The position numbers were made by a program, and so were the translations under genes. Source: Gossypium raimondii (lineage: Eukaryota > Streptophyta > Magnoliopsida > Malvales > Malvaceae). From it: DNA of 64,000 bases. Location of the stretch: the NCBI RefSeq assembly GCF_025698545.1, contig NC_068565.1, forward strand, positions 2,232,001 through 2,296,000, given 5' to 3'. Shown here piece after piece: positions 20,421-33,345 of the stretch (its first letter is position 1; every line of letters starts with the position of its first letter). A model generated the notes under the pieces. That model did not search any database and was not told the DNA's origin. It was given only the letters and a program-made list of their open reading frames with translations.

Positions 20421-22182
20421 ATTCTTATTTCTTTGTTTCAATTCTCACCTTTCACATATGTCATATCATTCAAATTTAATTTTATCAGTAAATTTATTTC
20501 ATTTGCCCCTATTAACTTGACTCGGACTCGGCAGATACACGGATTCCAACCAACACACCAGTACTACACATTGTACCTTAACAAGACACAAGACCTAAAC
20601 AAGAATCAAGTCGATGTAGTAAAGAATAAAGAATAAAGATTCAACACACAAAGTTTGAATATGTAACAAGAATGATAAAGATTCGACACACAAGGTGTCG
20701 AATTGGTAACAGTAACAATAGTCAGCATATAAATGCCTGATTAGTAAGCCAGTAAAAACCTGTACTCTTCCATATCCTATGGCATGCCAACTATATCCGA
20801 CTAGCCTGACTAGTTAATAGGGTATTTAATTCACTTTTCAATACCATTTCCATATTAGTTCAGTATCAATTATAATTCATTATTTCAATCAATTTTACAG
20901 TATTGCAGTAATTTATTACTTCAGTAATTTCACAGTTCAATGCAATACACATAACAATATTTAGTAACTTCACAATTCAATTCAGTACTTAAAAACAATA
21001 TTAGTAAATATTCATTTTACTAAACACTTACATTAAAATACTTACCACAGATAATTAGTAAATTAAACACATAATAATGATAAAGTTTGAATTGTAGTGA
21101 TACAAACTAGAATTCTCTTCGGATTTAATCCTCGACGATATTTTATTTTTCTTTTTGGGCCGATGCTTCAGGCTCGATATTAGCTATGAACAATTAAAAT
21201 AATTTCACAATCATTAGCACAACACAATTTAATTTATGAAATTTTTATCTAACTTTTACTTTAATTCCAATTTGAATCCTAACTAAACCTATATATTTTT
21301 CTTTCTCAATTCATACCCTTTTGCTACTCAATTTCTTGCTAAACTCACATTTAACTATCTAATTTTTATCATATTTTCCTAATTTTGAATTTCCCTCAAT
21401 TTAGTCCCTAAAACATAAAACTTATAACTTACTTCACAATTTAATCTTTTTTCAATTCTAACTTGAAATTCACTCAATTAAATCCCTAATTCAACAATTT
21501 GTTCAACATAAACTACGTTCAAAAAACTTAAAGACTTCCAAAACCTCAACTTAATCTCAACAAAACTCTATTCTAAAGCTTCTAAAACATCAAAATTAAA
21601 AGAAAATGACTTGATTGACTTACCAAATTAAAGCTTAAATCCTTAAACCCTAGTTTTTCCTTTTTCTTTTCTTTCTTTCTTTTTCCTTCCCCCGTTTCGA
21701 ATGGTCTCTGTTTCTTTTATTCTTTTATTTTATTTTATTACAAGTGTGTTTTTATATATTTTACACATGTATTATTTCATCACCATACAATTGTCTTTAT
21801 CTTATTTATTTCCTATAATATAACATCCTAACTTTAATTAATATAATTTATAATATTTGAATTAAATAATATTTTTATAATAAAAATCAAGAAAAATCTA
21901 AGATTTTTCCATGTATTGTTGCTAATCTTAAGCCATTGGCTTATTTACCTATTTGGTCCCTATTTCTTCCTTCTAATCTACAATTAAACTTTTAACCTTT
22001 ATTCACTTTAGTCTCTTCTTACTTATTACTCTAAATTAGGATAAATTTACTTAATTAAAACATAATTAAACACACCCCTAGACTCATAAATATTTTCTAA
22101 TAATTATCTATAAGTTCAATTTTCAAATACGGAGGCCCGATAATGTACTTTTCTGGTGCCCACGAATTTTGGTGTCATTACA
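19698..22182 (-). mobile_element. Solo LTR, long gypsy-like family (TGTAA...TTACA), 2.5 kb
   Basis: The ends are TGTAACACCCCC and GTCATTACA. Perfect 5-bp target duplications ACTGT (19693-19697 and 22183-22187) flank it. By comparison with the other LTRs here ('ggtaatgcctcgta...ggggtgttaca' at their 3' ends) it lies on the minus strand. No internal retroviral domain is seen, so it is a solo LTR. It has a (TA)n tract near 20380-20418. Intact target duplications argue for a fairly young insertion. The gypsy label is tentative. Confidence 0.75.
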
Positions 22183-22544
22183 ACTGTATTAAGACTAATC
22201 GACTTAATCCCAATTTTTTAAACATTAAGACACAATTATGGTAACTAAAAGAAAGTGGTTTTTTTCTAATATAACGTGCATCAAATCAATTGCACCATGA
22301 AAGTAAAGATCACATTGTTGATTAACATAAAATCAATTGGGTGATAGCTGCCTTTTATTTTTTGGAGAACATCATGGAGAGTCATTATATGGTTTGGAAA
22401 TGATTAAATTAATATTACGCTTTATACTGTAATTAAACCTTTATTGAAAATTTCTTTTAAAATATATTAATTTTATATTTATTATTAATTTTTATCATTT
22501 TATATATTTTTAAATAACATGTGGTTGTACAAACTTTCATCTTG
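22183..22544. other. SINE remainder and intergenic DNA
   Basis: 22188-22212 is the detached end of SINE copy d. The rest is AT-rich with no recognised feature. Confidence 0.5.
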
Positions 22545-25500
22545 ATTAATATTTTCGGGGCAGAAAGACAATATGGTTACGAGAAACTTTGTTGTTAACA
22601 AGATCGGGCTGAAGTTAGAAATTTTTTTTAAGAAAACAAAATTAAATTGTAATTTTATAATAGTAAAATGCACTTTGATAATTTGAGTAATCAGATCTTT
22701 ATGATTTTTAAAGTATTAAATCAAATTTTTATCAATTTAGGGAGCAAAATGTAATTTTACTTTTACTAATTTAAAATTTTAAAAAATTTAAAGGGCCTAA
22801 ATGAAAATTTTGCCAGCACCCTAGCTACGCCCCCAGATGAGATAGGATTAGTGAGTATATTATTTTCATGTCTCGTTTGGTTACTAAAGTAATAATAACA
22901 AGAAAAAGCTTATTTATTACGTATGTATTACAATAATTAGACATAAATAAAAATTAATTAGTAGGCATTTAAACTTAAAATTAGAAAGATGAGTAATAGC
23001 TAATGTAAAAATAAGACATCTTCAAAATAAGCGAAAATTTGTCTTTTCACCGCTAAAAATAAGTCATGAGAGTGGCTAAATATTACTGGTCGAATTAGTT
23101 TATTACTAACCCATATACTAAAATATATGAAAAAATGAAACATTATGCTATTAGTAACTTACGTTTTAGTCACTCAATTTCAAATTTTTACTTCCCGAGT
23201 TCTTTTTGAATATTATTAAATTAAATTAAATTCAATATTTTGTACTAATTATATTATTGAATTGTTCAATCATATTAAATATTTATAAATTTTTGTTAAA
23301 ATTGAATTATTGATGATGTCATAAAATATTTGTGTTAAATTTTTATATCGGTATCAATTTCACGTTTTATCTTTAAGAAAACTTTTATTAAAAGTCACAT
23401 TTTTTATATTTAATATATTTTTTAATTTCAAAATACATAGTGACAAAAATCAAAAGATAATTGAAGCAACAAAACAGGTAAAGAAGCTAACACGTATATA
23501 GAAGTTAATAACAAATTTGATTACAGTGGGCAAATTTGATTACGGTAGATGACAGTGGTTACAATGACCCAAAGTCATTTTTTTAAAATTTAACCCGAAT
23601 AAATATATTCGATTCGATTCGAGGAAATTTCAAGATGATAAAATAACATTCGTCAACTCGATTAACTTAAAATTTTTTTATTGGACGTCCACTAGGGTCT
23701 AAAAACTTATATACTAAATATTTTCATTTAAATAATCATATATTTGAAAAAAGTTCTAAAAACATTTATTTTATGGATAAATCATCATTGCAGCGGATGA
23801 AAACAATTTATGTTCCTCATGGGACGGTGTCTCCTTTGTCAATTAGTGGAAGCCAAGCTAACCCCACGTATCCATTTACTTTAGGATTAATGAAAACGAT
23901 AAGGATTCATTTGCACTCGTGTAAAATTATTAATATAATTTTATAACTTTTTATGACTTTTACTATGTCTAATATTTTAATAATTCATCTGTAACAGTTT
24001 ATGTCTATTTCTGTAAATTATGCATGTCAATTTTGAAATAAATTAAAATTTTAACTATTTATTTTATGTTAAAACCTTTTAATTGTTATTTATATAATAT
24101 TTTCAATAGATACGATAGGAGTATTAGGTTAATTCGAAAATTAATCGTAAAAAATAATGCAAGCGTGTAAAATCATATTAGATTTTACACTAGTGTAAAT
24201 AATCCCATATTCAATGAAAATAATATTAAGTGCGGATAAATAAATAAATAATATTCTAAGGACAATTATTTGATACATAAAATGTGAAATTTTTTTACAA
24301 TGGTGAAGTCAGATTTTTTTGAGGTATCAAAATTGAATTGTATACTTATACAATAATAAAATACAATTTCATCATTTTAATAGTCTATATCTTTATAATT
24401 TTTAGAGGATTAAATTAAATTTTATCATTTTTCAGGGGCTAAAGTGTAATTTTACCATTACTAGTTTAAAACTTTATAAATTATAAAGGCGTAAATGAAA
24501 ATTTCTAAAATGATTTTATATAAACTTAAAATGATACTAAATCAAAAATTGTGTAAGTAAATTGTGAAAATTGAATTAAATATATATTTTCATGTATAAT
24601 AAATTTTTTTCTTTTATATAAGTGTAGTATCAAAATTTCTAGTATTTGCTTTTTAATACAATGCCTAGAATTACCCATAGCCCCTTCACTAACTCTTAAA
24701 TAAGAAGATAATACGTTTTAACACACTCGAACTTACATTCTCTTGTACTGACAACAATATCAATACTAACTAAGCCAAGACTCTATCGACAGAATAGGAC
24801 AATAATTAATTGGCCTCAATAGTTGAATTACTAAAATCTATATTATTATATATAAAAAGGAAGCCTCTAATGCTATAATTTTTTTACACCTGTCTAAGGT
24901 TTTATTTTAATTGTAAATATAAAATGGTAAAATTTTAATTCCAGTCCTTTTATTTTATTTAGATTACATAAAATGTTCAAATTTCAATTTTAATCAATAT
25001 TACCGTAAAATTTAAGATTTATTTTTCATACATAATATTTTACGTAATTTGGTATCTCAATGATTATAATTTCATTATTTATTTATATAGAAAGAAAGTC
25101 CTAAGTGATTTTGTCAATAGATGTATCCCTTTTAACGAGACGTGCAAATTACCATGTATATTACTCAAAACTATCTAGAATAATATAAAATGTTATATTA
25201 ATAATACTAAATTTAAAATAAATAATCTTTTAAAAGTCAATATGTACATTTATCAAACAATATAATTATATTTACTAATATTTCAGTATAAATATAGCAT
25301 TTATAAAATTTAGCAAAGAAAATTCACTACTTAATATTTCAGCACTTAAGTTTTCAGTTTATCAAACACACCCTCATTTTTAAAGCTAAGCTCGTGAGTA
25401 TCGTAATTATTCAATCTAATGAATAATCACGTAAATAATTTTTAAATAATTTGACAAATAACGTAAATTCAATAGCTTAAAAATAAAAACTAGAGGACAA

Positions 25501-26131
25501 ATAATTTATTTTGCGTTAATTTTTTATCTTTAATAAGTTAGAGACAAGAATAAATCCCTTCATCTAATTCAATTATTTATTATAAAATTAGTATGTTAAA
25601 AAATGCTCTAGATAATAATTATTATAGCATAGATTTTTTTTTAAAAAAATTCAAAAATTGAAAGTAAATATATTAGGCCCCAAGTGTGGCCTGGGTTCGA
25701 GTTGCGCTAGTCGCGTTGGTTGTTTGGCTTTTACTTTATTATTGTAATTTATAAGAAAATGACATACAATAAACAATGAAATGTTTGGTTGAATGGTAAA
25801 TTTAAAATTTTAGTAATCCAATTAGAGTAGTCAAGCGGGGTCAAGTCCTACCTTATGTATATATTTTTTAGTTGTTGTTAAAATGAAAAGATTAAAATGT
25901 CCTCGAATAATATGATTTATTTTAATTACGAAAGGATATTTTTGTAATTTCTTAATGATTTGGTACCCAATTAACACTTGACACCAACTTAGTCAACAAT
26001 TTTATTAATAGTATAGAAGTATATATATACAACTGGTGGAGATTATAAATTGTGCATATAAAAATGTATAAAATAGCATAATAAAGCTTTAATTGAGTAG
26101 TAAATTGTAAATTTAAAGTTTTAATCCATTT
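22545..26131. repeat. Segmental duplication, upstream block of copy 1
   Basis: From 'gattaatattttcggggcag' onward this block is nearly identical to 36692-40255, with only scattered substitutions and small indels. It is non-coding, contains SINE copy e and two 'ctacgccc'-type dispersed repeats (22610-22830, 24300-24510), and leads to the bHLH copy 1 upstream region. Confidence 0.85.
24622..24790 (-). mobile_element. tRNA-derived SINE copy e
   Basis: Minus-strand SINE ('acaatgcctagaattaccca', 'cacactcgaac', 'gacaacaatatcaatac' on the plus strand). Its counterpart in the duplicated segment is copy h, so it predates the duplication. Confidence 0.65.
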
Positions 26132-29064
26132 TGTAATAGCCCTGAATTTTCAAGTGATGTCGGAATGGTGATTCGAGATCACTAAATCTGACAAATGAGT
26201 AGAAAATATTATTAATTTAGTGAGTATAAGTTATGTGAAGTTAGGAAAATTTTTGAAATAGTGAATAGTGTACTAGGAATAAATATTAAAATAATTAGAA
26301 TCGAAAATGAGGTATCGAAACCTCAAACTCATAAATCAAGCCATAAATATTTTTAGAAATATTTATAGATGTCATTAAGTAGGTATTAAAGTTTCGCTAG
26401 AAAATTCTAATGTTTGGGTGGTCAATTAATTCAAAAGGACTAAACTGAAAATAATGTAAAATTTGTTAAAAGTGATTAAATAGCTTAAGTGGTAAATAAG
26501 GAGGGGCTTAAGGCATAAATATGCCAATATGGAATAGTTTAGACGACATAAGAGAAGAAAAATCTGAAAAAGTGATGTAATAAGGGTGAAATTGGAAATT
26601 TTGTAAAAGTTAACAAATAAAAATCTTAACTAAAAGAGTTTCTAGGCAATTCATCATATTTCTCAGCAAAAAAGGCCATTGAAGGGTCCCTCCTAGCTGG
26701 TTTTTCATATATTTGAATCATGTAAGTTTAATTCTTGATTATTTTTTCTAATTTTTGTGATTTTGATACTTTTACAATTAGGTCCAACTAATTATTTCAT
26801 TAGTTTTTGATTTCATGGCTGATTTTGAGAGTTACCATTGATGAGTGCTGAATTTTTATGATTAATGAACATTTAATTAAAGCTTTAATTTTATTATATG
26901 ATGATTTTATTAAGTAATTTTGATAGAAATTGATTTTAGGGACCTAATTGTGAAAAAGTTTAAAATTAGGGTTTGGTGTTGCGGTTTTGAATATTAAAGG
27001 CTGTGTAGTAGTCTAAAATAGTTGGACAAGGTGTTAATTGAGAAAATTTATATCAATTGAGGGGTTAATTGAGTAGGGATCAAATTGTAAAAATTGTAAA
27101 GTTGAGGGTAAAAGTATAATTTCAAAAATTAAAGGGCATAAATTGTGAAATGAATTAGAATTGAATTAGATGCTGATGAATGAATAAATTTGTATTTTAG
27201 ATCGAGAACCCGAAGCAAGCCGAGGAAAAGAAAAAGTAGTTGATTAGTCCCTAAACTTTTACAAATTATGCAAATCGACCCAGGTACGTTCATATGGCTG
27301 AAATTTAATGATTAAATGTTAAATTCATGAATTATATAATGTATGATGAGATATATTTATTGTTGAAATTAGAATAAAATAAAAATGCAAATACTGAATA
27401 AATGATCAAATTGAGCGGAACGTCGAATTTGAGTACTTCTAATCAATGACAAGTGATAAATGGTAGCTTTAGCTACACTTATCTGATTGGTGACAAGTGG
27501 CAAGTGATAAGTGATAGCTTCAGCTACACTTATCTGATCAGTGACATATGACAAGTGATAAGTGGTAGCTTTAGCTACACTTATCTTATCAGTGACAAGT
27601 GGCAAGTGATAAGTGATAGCTTCAGCTACACTTATCTGAGCAGTGACATATGACAAGTGATAAGTGGTAGCTTTAGCTATACTTATCTGATCAGTGGCAA
27701 GTGATAAGTGGTAGCTTAGCTACACTTATCTAATCAGGGACAAGTGATAAGTGATCATACGTAAGACCATAGTTATACTATGGCAAAGTGAAAGTGAAGT
27801 ACTCAATTTTCCGTAACCGTTCCCTAATTTTGATTAAGGATGGTAAGTGACAAATGGGCCCAAAAGAATTATAGTAAAAGAATAAGTAGTAGTGAATTTA
27901 TACCAAGGGACTCACCAGTGATTTTGGTTGACAGATAAACTTAGTAATGATGTATATTGTATAAGTGTATAAATGTTTGTTAAGATTTATGTTTTCTGCC
28001 TATGAACTTACTAAGCTTTTTATAAGCTTACTTGTGTGTGTTTATTGTTTCTTGTAGATTGATATATATATACGTTCGAAGGATCGAATCTACATCAAGA
28101 ATCACACTATCCGATTTACTCCAGTAGATTTTGTTAAACAAATGTATAGGAATTGAAGTAAAAAGTAATATAATGAATGACTAAGTATGCAAAGTAAATC
28201 TAAATGTGATGGTTGTGTTAGACATTGAAATATACATGTTTTAGCTTGAAATGGTTGATTGGTTGAACTTTATTAGTATTTAAATTAAGTAGTTGAAATA
28301 CTAAAATTGGTTGTGAAATGAAATTTGCAGGGAATGTTAGATAATTATAAAGGGTTATATTGAAACTTTTAAAAATAAAATAAAATTGCAATGGAACAAT
28401 TTTTGGACAGCAGCAATGATGTAACTTTGAAAAATCACCAAAAATAGTGGAAATTGAATTAGAAGTTGAGTGAGATATGAAATTAAAGCTGAATGAGTCT
28501 ACTTTCACATGAAAGAAAAGAGTAAGAAAAAGAGTTATATATTTTATATATTTGAATATTAGTGAGATAGGGTAAGAATAGTTTCTAAAGTCCCCTGTTC
28601 TGACTTTAGAAATTCATTAAAAATTGTAAAAAGGAATTATGAGTTATAATTTATATTTTTAGATTTATTAATGAGTCTATTTTAAGTAGAAATAAGTGGA
28701 AGCACCATATCAAGTCTGTACAATGAGATAATTGAATTTTAGTGATGAGAGGTCAAGATAGTCGATCAGTGAAACAGGGGAGAATTTAACTAATAAAATA
28801 TACTAATTGGCTAAACCAAAAATTCTTAAAAATTTATGGTGAATAGACATATGAGTCTAGTTTTGTGAAAAATTTACAGATATGAATTTTGAGTTTTTTA
28901 GCTTGATTTATAATTTATTTAGTGACTCCAGCGCAGGTGGACAGCTTTATTATGAACAGTGAAATAATTTTTAAAAGTAAATTTTTATGCCCCGAACTTT
29001 TAAGTTAAGTCAAGTAACGCCTCATGCTCGAATTCGGCAACGGTCTTGGGTAAAAGGTGTTATA
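26132..29064 (+). mobile_element. Solo LTR, gypsy-like family, 2.9 kb, inserted only in segment copy 1
   Basis: The ends are TGTAATAGCCC and GGTGTTATA. The duplicated sister locus at 40247-40268 gives the empty site (aatccatttggcgtgag). Flanks cattt/gattt represent a 5-bp target duplication with one change. No internal retroelement genes are visible. It is younger than the segmental duplication. It contains a tandem array of hairpin-forming units at 27440-27745. Confidence 0.75.
27440..27745 (+). repeat. Tandem array of palindromic units within the LTR
   Basis: About six units of roughly 50-60 bp are repeated. Each contains an imperfect palindrome: GATAAGTGGTAGCT, a 2-base centre, then AGCTACACTTATC. 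Units alternate between 'ggtagctttagct' and 'gatagcttcagct' versions. Translation of the array yields a meaningless repeated peptide. Confidence 0.8.
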
Positions 29065-29755
29065 GATTTGGCATGATTTTAAATCACATCATAAGCATAC
29101 TTTTTTTTTGTTTGTTTTTTAAATGAAAAGGCTAAAGTAATTTCAAATAATATGACTTGTTTTAATTATGAAAAGACATTTTCGTAATTTTTTAACTGAG
29201 TTGATATTTGATTAACTCGTTATACAAACTCAATCAGAGACTTTATTAATAATAAGTATATATATAACTCGTGGAGATGATAAATTGTGTATATTAAAAA
29301 ATGTATAAAGATATTAAAACAATGTAAGTGACATTTATAATTAAATAAAAATATTTAAAATTAAATTATTTTAAAATACACGTGTCAAACATTCTGCAAA
29401 AAAAAATTGAAACGGAACACGCTCGCAAGAGCGGTCCGACCGAACGATCCACACCCCCAGCCAATACCAAAAGCCAATAAATTAAAGGGAAAATACCCAA
29501 TAATCGACGCATGCTTTCTTTACGGCCTTTTCTCTCCCTCTAACAACGAACCATCGGCATCCGTTACCGACTCCGTTCCGTCCGTTCATCCCCGTTCTAA
29601 CATATTTCTCTGACTTCAACAAAAGCCGTAATAAATTATTTTTCTCTCTTATTTTTTGGAATTTTGGTTTCAAAAATCTAAAAAATTCTGAATCTAAATT
29701 CCTTTTTTTGCATTTTTTTGTAATTCACCGAATCGTACAGATTTGATCCGGTGTG
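29065..29755 (+). promoter_or_regulatory. Upstream region and leader of bHLH copy 1
   Basis: It is shared with 40255-40932. It contains a moderately GC-rich stretch (29407-29615) that is nearly identical in both copies and is probably promoter-proximal or 5' UTR sequence. It ends in the T-rich leader 'cctttttttgcatttttt' before the ATG. A 68-codon frame starting at 29407 is present in both copies but resembles no known protein. Confidence 0.5.
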
Positions 29756-30399
29756 ATGGCGTCCACAGTAATGAATCCATCGACAAACATGAATTCTGAT
29801 CGAAGGAAGATGATGATGAAGAAGAAGAAACCGATGATCAAAGAGAATCAGATCAACCAGAGCCACACCAGATGGAAATCAGAGACACAGCAGCAGATCT
29901 TTTCCTCGAAACTCGTTGAAGCTTTGAGTCATCTCAGTCTGGAAAACGGTTCCACTCCTTCTCTTTCGGCTCCACGCGGTGGTCGAGCTGTACGTGAAGC
30001 TACTGATAAAGCTTTGGCCATCACGGCTAAAGGAAAAACCAGGTGGAGTCGAGCCATTTTAACGGGCCGGCTTAAGCTGAAGTTTCGAAAAAGAGGATCT
30101 GCCGCTGATGTGGCGGCCATCACCGGGATAGCCGGTCGAAGAAACCGAGAGTTAGCATTTCGAAATTGAAAGCGAGAAGTACACCGAATGTTCTAAGGAA
30201 AGTGAAAGTTCTTGGACGATTAGTTCTCGGTTGCCGAAAGGAACCATTACCAGTTATTCTTGAAAAAGCTACTGATTACATAGCAACACTTGAGATGCAA
30301 GTTCGAGCCATGACCACTCTCGCCGAGTTGCTATCTGGTTCCGCCGCCAGCTCTAGCTCAGTCCCTCCGCCTCATTCGCCGCCGCCGACTAGGCAGTGA
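29756..30399 (+). pseudogene. Atypical bHLH (AIF/bHLH147-150-like) copy 1, frameshifted
   Basis: The frame opens as in copy 2 ([17 protein letters not shown], then [20 protein letters not shown]). Relative to copies 2 and 3, one base is missing at about 30128 ('cgggatagcc' versus 'ggagtagcc'), and 12 bases are missing in frame just before. The frame then runs to a stop at 30167-30169, giving 137 aa without the helix-loop-helix. The HLH and tail remain intact in another frame (30166-30399) but have no ATG. This looks like a recent pseudogene. A truncated N-terminal product is possible but would lack the dimerisation domain. Confidence 0.85.
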
Positions 30400-30437
30400 C
30401 ACTTTTCTTTGTTATAATTTCCAAGTGTCACCCTCTC

Positions 30438-30478
<41 letters not shown>

Positions 30479-30835
30479 GTAATTTTTTCTTTCAAAACGA
30501 AAATATCGCCCCTATTTAAATACATGTGTTCTTTACTTCTTTACCTCCATTTTTATTATTAATTTTAATATTATTCCATGGCTTTTGAATCCAATCCGCC
30601 ATTGTTAACCGGAAAAAAAAAAAGAAACAGGAAAACGAGGGGAAATCCAGCATTTTCACCTCTGGAAATATTATTACTCGTTGATGGATTAATGGTTGAT
30701 TTTGTTTATTGGTTTTTTGAGGATCCGAATTTTTGATGAGGAGGTGACAAATTAAGGTAGGTGACAAAATGCACTTGATAACTGATAGGGGCCCAAACCA
30801 CTTCAGCCATTGGCTATTGGCTATTGATAACATGT
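30400..30835. repeat. Copy 1 downstream segment with (CT)n tract
   Basis: Shared 3' flank of the bHLH copies. It has a (TC)n microsatellite at 30437-30474 whose length differs in each copy. Relative to copies 2 and 3, about 0.75 kb (equivalent of 35280-36050) is absent just before the LTR insertion. Confidence 0.7.
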
Positions 30836-33345
30836 TGTAACAGCCCAATTTTGGGTCTAGATGGAACAGTGGTTCAGGACCACAAATCCGACGAGGAAAA
30901 TTTATTTTAAAATTATGACATGGGTTGCATTATGATAAGAAGGTTGCATGAAAATACTGATATGAAAATTTTATCGAATTAGTGATTAATTAAGGAAATG
31001 ACCTATTTGTATAAAATGTAGAATTTGAATTCTAGAAGCTAGAAGGGTTAACTAGCTATGAAATTGTAATACCCCGAAAATTTCTATAGTAAGAAAGTAA
31101 GATAATATCCTTGATGTGGTAAATTAAGGAAATAAAGTGATAAAAAGGGTAATTGAGTTACGTCAACATTGGAAAGTATATTATGACATATTAATTCAAG
31201 AAAGGATTAAATTACAAAAGTGAGAAAAGTTTTGTTACCCAAGGGTAAATACTTAAAATTTGAGGGGTTAAAGTGTAAATATGAAAAAGTTGAAGGACTA
31301 ATAGTGTAAATATTTTAAGGGTGGAATGATCTAGAAACTAAGAAAAATGGATGGATTAGGACCAAATTGAAAAAGGTGAAGAAGTTTGAGGGACTAAATC
31401 ATAATTTTACCAAATTAAGTGATGACTCAAGGATGGAATTTTAAAAGATCATGAAGGGCAAAATGGTCAACTAGAAGAGAGAGAAATCTAGAAGATAATG
31501 ATATGTTGGAGATATTTGATATTAATAAATAAATAAATAGTTTATTAATATTTTAATTTGATTTTTTAAATGATATTTTATTATTTTATTATTAATTTAT
31601 TTAGTATATATATATGTGGAAAGAAAGATGAAAAGCAACTAACCCATCATCTTCCATGTATCCGACGTGAGGAGAAGAAAGAAATAAGAAAAGTTTTGTT
31701 TTCTTTACAATTTGGTCCTTCCTCCAAAAACTTACTATTTTCACCTAGAAATCAAAAGAATTTTCATATCCATCAAGAGAGAAAGATAACAAGGAGACTA
31801 TGGGGAGCTAGAATATCAAGTTGGATTCAAGAAATTGAAGCTGAAGTAGAGAGAAAATCAAGTTAAAGATTGAAATCAATAGGACAAGGTAAGAACATTG
31901 AGATTTCAATATATTTTTAAGTTTGATATTATTGAAATAGCATGGAAAAGATGTTATAGTAGAGTTTTCTTATATAAAGTCTTATGTTCTTGATATATTA
32001 GTGAAGTGAAATAAGTGAAAGTGATGAGAAATATTATAGAGAAAGGGAATAAGGAAGTTATAAATTTAGTAATTAATATTTTGCACTAAAACAGTTTTGG
32101 ACAACAGTAGTGGGTTAACTTTGAAAAATTACCATAAATTGTGAAAATGAAATTAGAGGATGAAAAGAAATATGGAATTAAAGCTTACTGAGTCTAGTTT
32201 CTCATAGAAGAAACGGTGTAAGTAATGGAATTATAAATTATGAGATATAATAGGTTTTGTGAAATAAGGTCAGAATGATTTCGGGCTCCCCTGTACTGAC
32301 TTTGTAAAATCATCAAAAATTGGATAAAAATAATTAGAGGCTTAAATTTATATGTTTAAATACTTAACGAGTATATTTTCAATAGAAGCAAATGGTAACA
32401 TCATTTGAAATCTGTACAAGGAGATAATTAATTTTTAGTGAAGAAGGGTCGAAACTGTCAGACAGCAGAACAGGGATGATTTTAAAGAATAAACTGTACT
32501 TATTGGTTAAACCAAAAATTCTGAGAATTTTATGGTAATAAGATATGTGAGTCTAGTTTCAGATAAAATTAACGGATCTTAATTTAGAGTTCTGTATCTC
32601 AAGATATAAATAATTTAGTGACTATGACTCAAGTGGACAGCTTTCTATGAATATATAAGTAAATGGTGAAATTATAGATAATGTTACCTATAAGCATGTT
32701 ATATACATTAAGAATGTGGAATGGAGAGGAGGAGGAGGAAAATATATGATTATTCAACTAGCATGAGTTTTCATTAAAATGATCAATTTACATGTTTTAG
32801 GTTCAGGGACTAAATTGAACAAATGTGAAACTTTATGGGTAAATTTGTAAAATGTCAAAAAGTGACCAAATTGCATAAAGTGAATTTTTTATTATTTAAA
32901 TTAGTAAATTGAATGAAATATTAATTTAGATCAAGATTGGGGTGGAAATTGAGAAAAATAGAAATTTTAAAATGTCCCTAATTTTGGTATTTCGCAATTT
33001 AGCTTCATTAAGTTCATATGAACTATATTTTGTATAATTTTAATTGAAGTGAATGCTATTTGGTAATGAATATTATATAGAAATGTGATTTATTATTGTA
33101 ATTGAATTGTTATTGGTAATATGTACAATTATTAGATGTATTGAAATGATTATCGGAAGCTCGATTGTGGTTGGTAGGAAATGTTGCATTATTTATATTG
33201 TGAAGAATTGTAAAACCATGTTAATAATTTGAAAGCTTTAATAATTAATGAAATTTTATGACTCGATTTAATACGTTTACAAGTGTATGTTTCGGTAATG
33301 CCTCGTACCCTATTCTAGCGTCGAATACGGGTAAGGGGTGTTACA
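30836..33345 (+). mobile_element. Solo LTR-type element, gypsy-like family, 2.5 kb, possibly nested
   Basis: The ends are TGTAACAGCCC and GGGGTGTTACA. Target duplications CATGT flank it (about 30831-30835 and 33346-33350). The sister copies at 36055 and 42595 retain 'aacatgttatatg' without the insertion. A second TGTAATACCCC start at about 31067 suggests one family member inserted into, or fused with, another. Its 3' part (28770-28950 versus 32465-32640) aligns with the element at 26132, so they are related. No internal genes are seen. Confidence 0.7.

Noticed and set aside
27369-27656. A repetitive 95-codon frame (SYVTAQISVAEAITYH-type repeats)
   Set aside because: It is a direct read-out of the palindromic tandem array in a solo LTR, not a repeat protein.
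27440-27745. CRISPR-like regularly spaced repeats
   Set aside because: Eukaryotic context, no unique spacers, units are contiguous and palindromic, and they sit inside an LTR.
30166-30399. The HLH half of bHLH copy 1 as a separate small HLH gene
   Set aside because: The frame begins without an ATG (TTG), and the sister copies show that it is the tail of one gene displaced by a single missing base.
31570-31866. A 98-codon frame with basic residues between the bHLH copies
   Set aside because: It lies within the 2.5-kb solo LTR and has no family signal; it also spans a purine-rich leader-like stretch.
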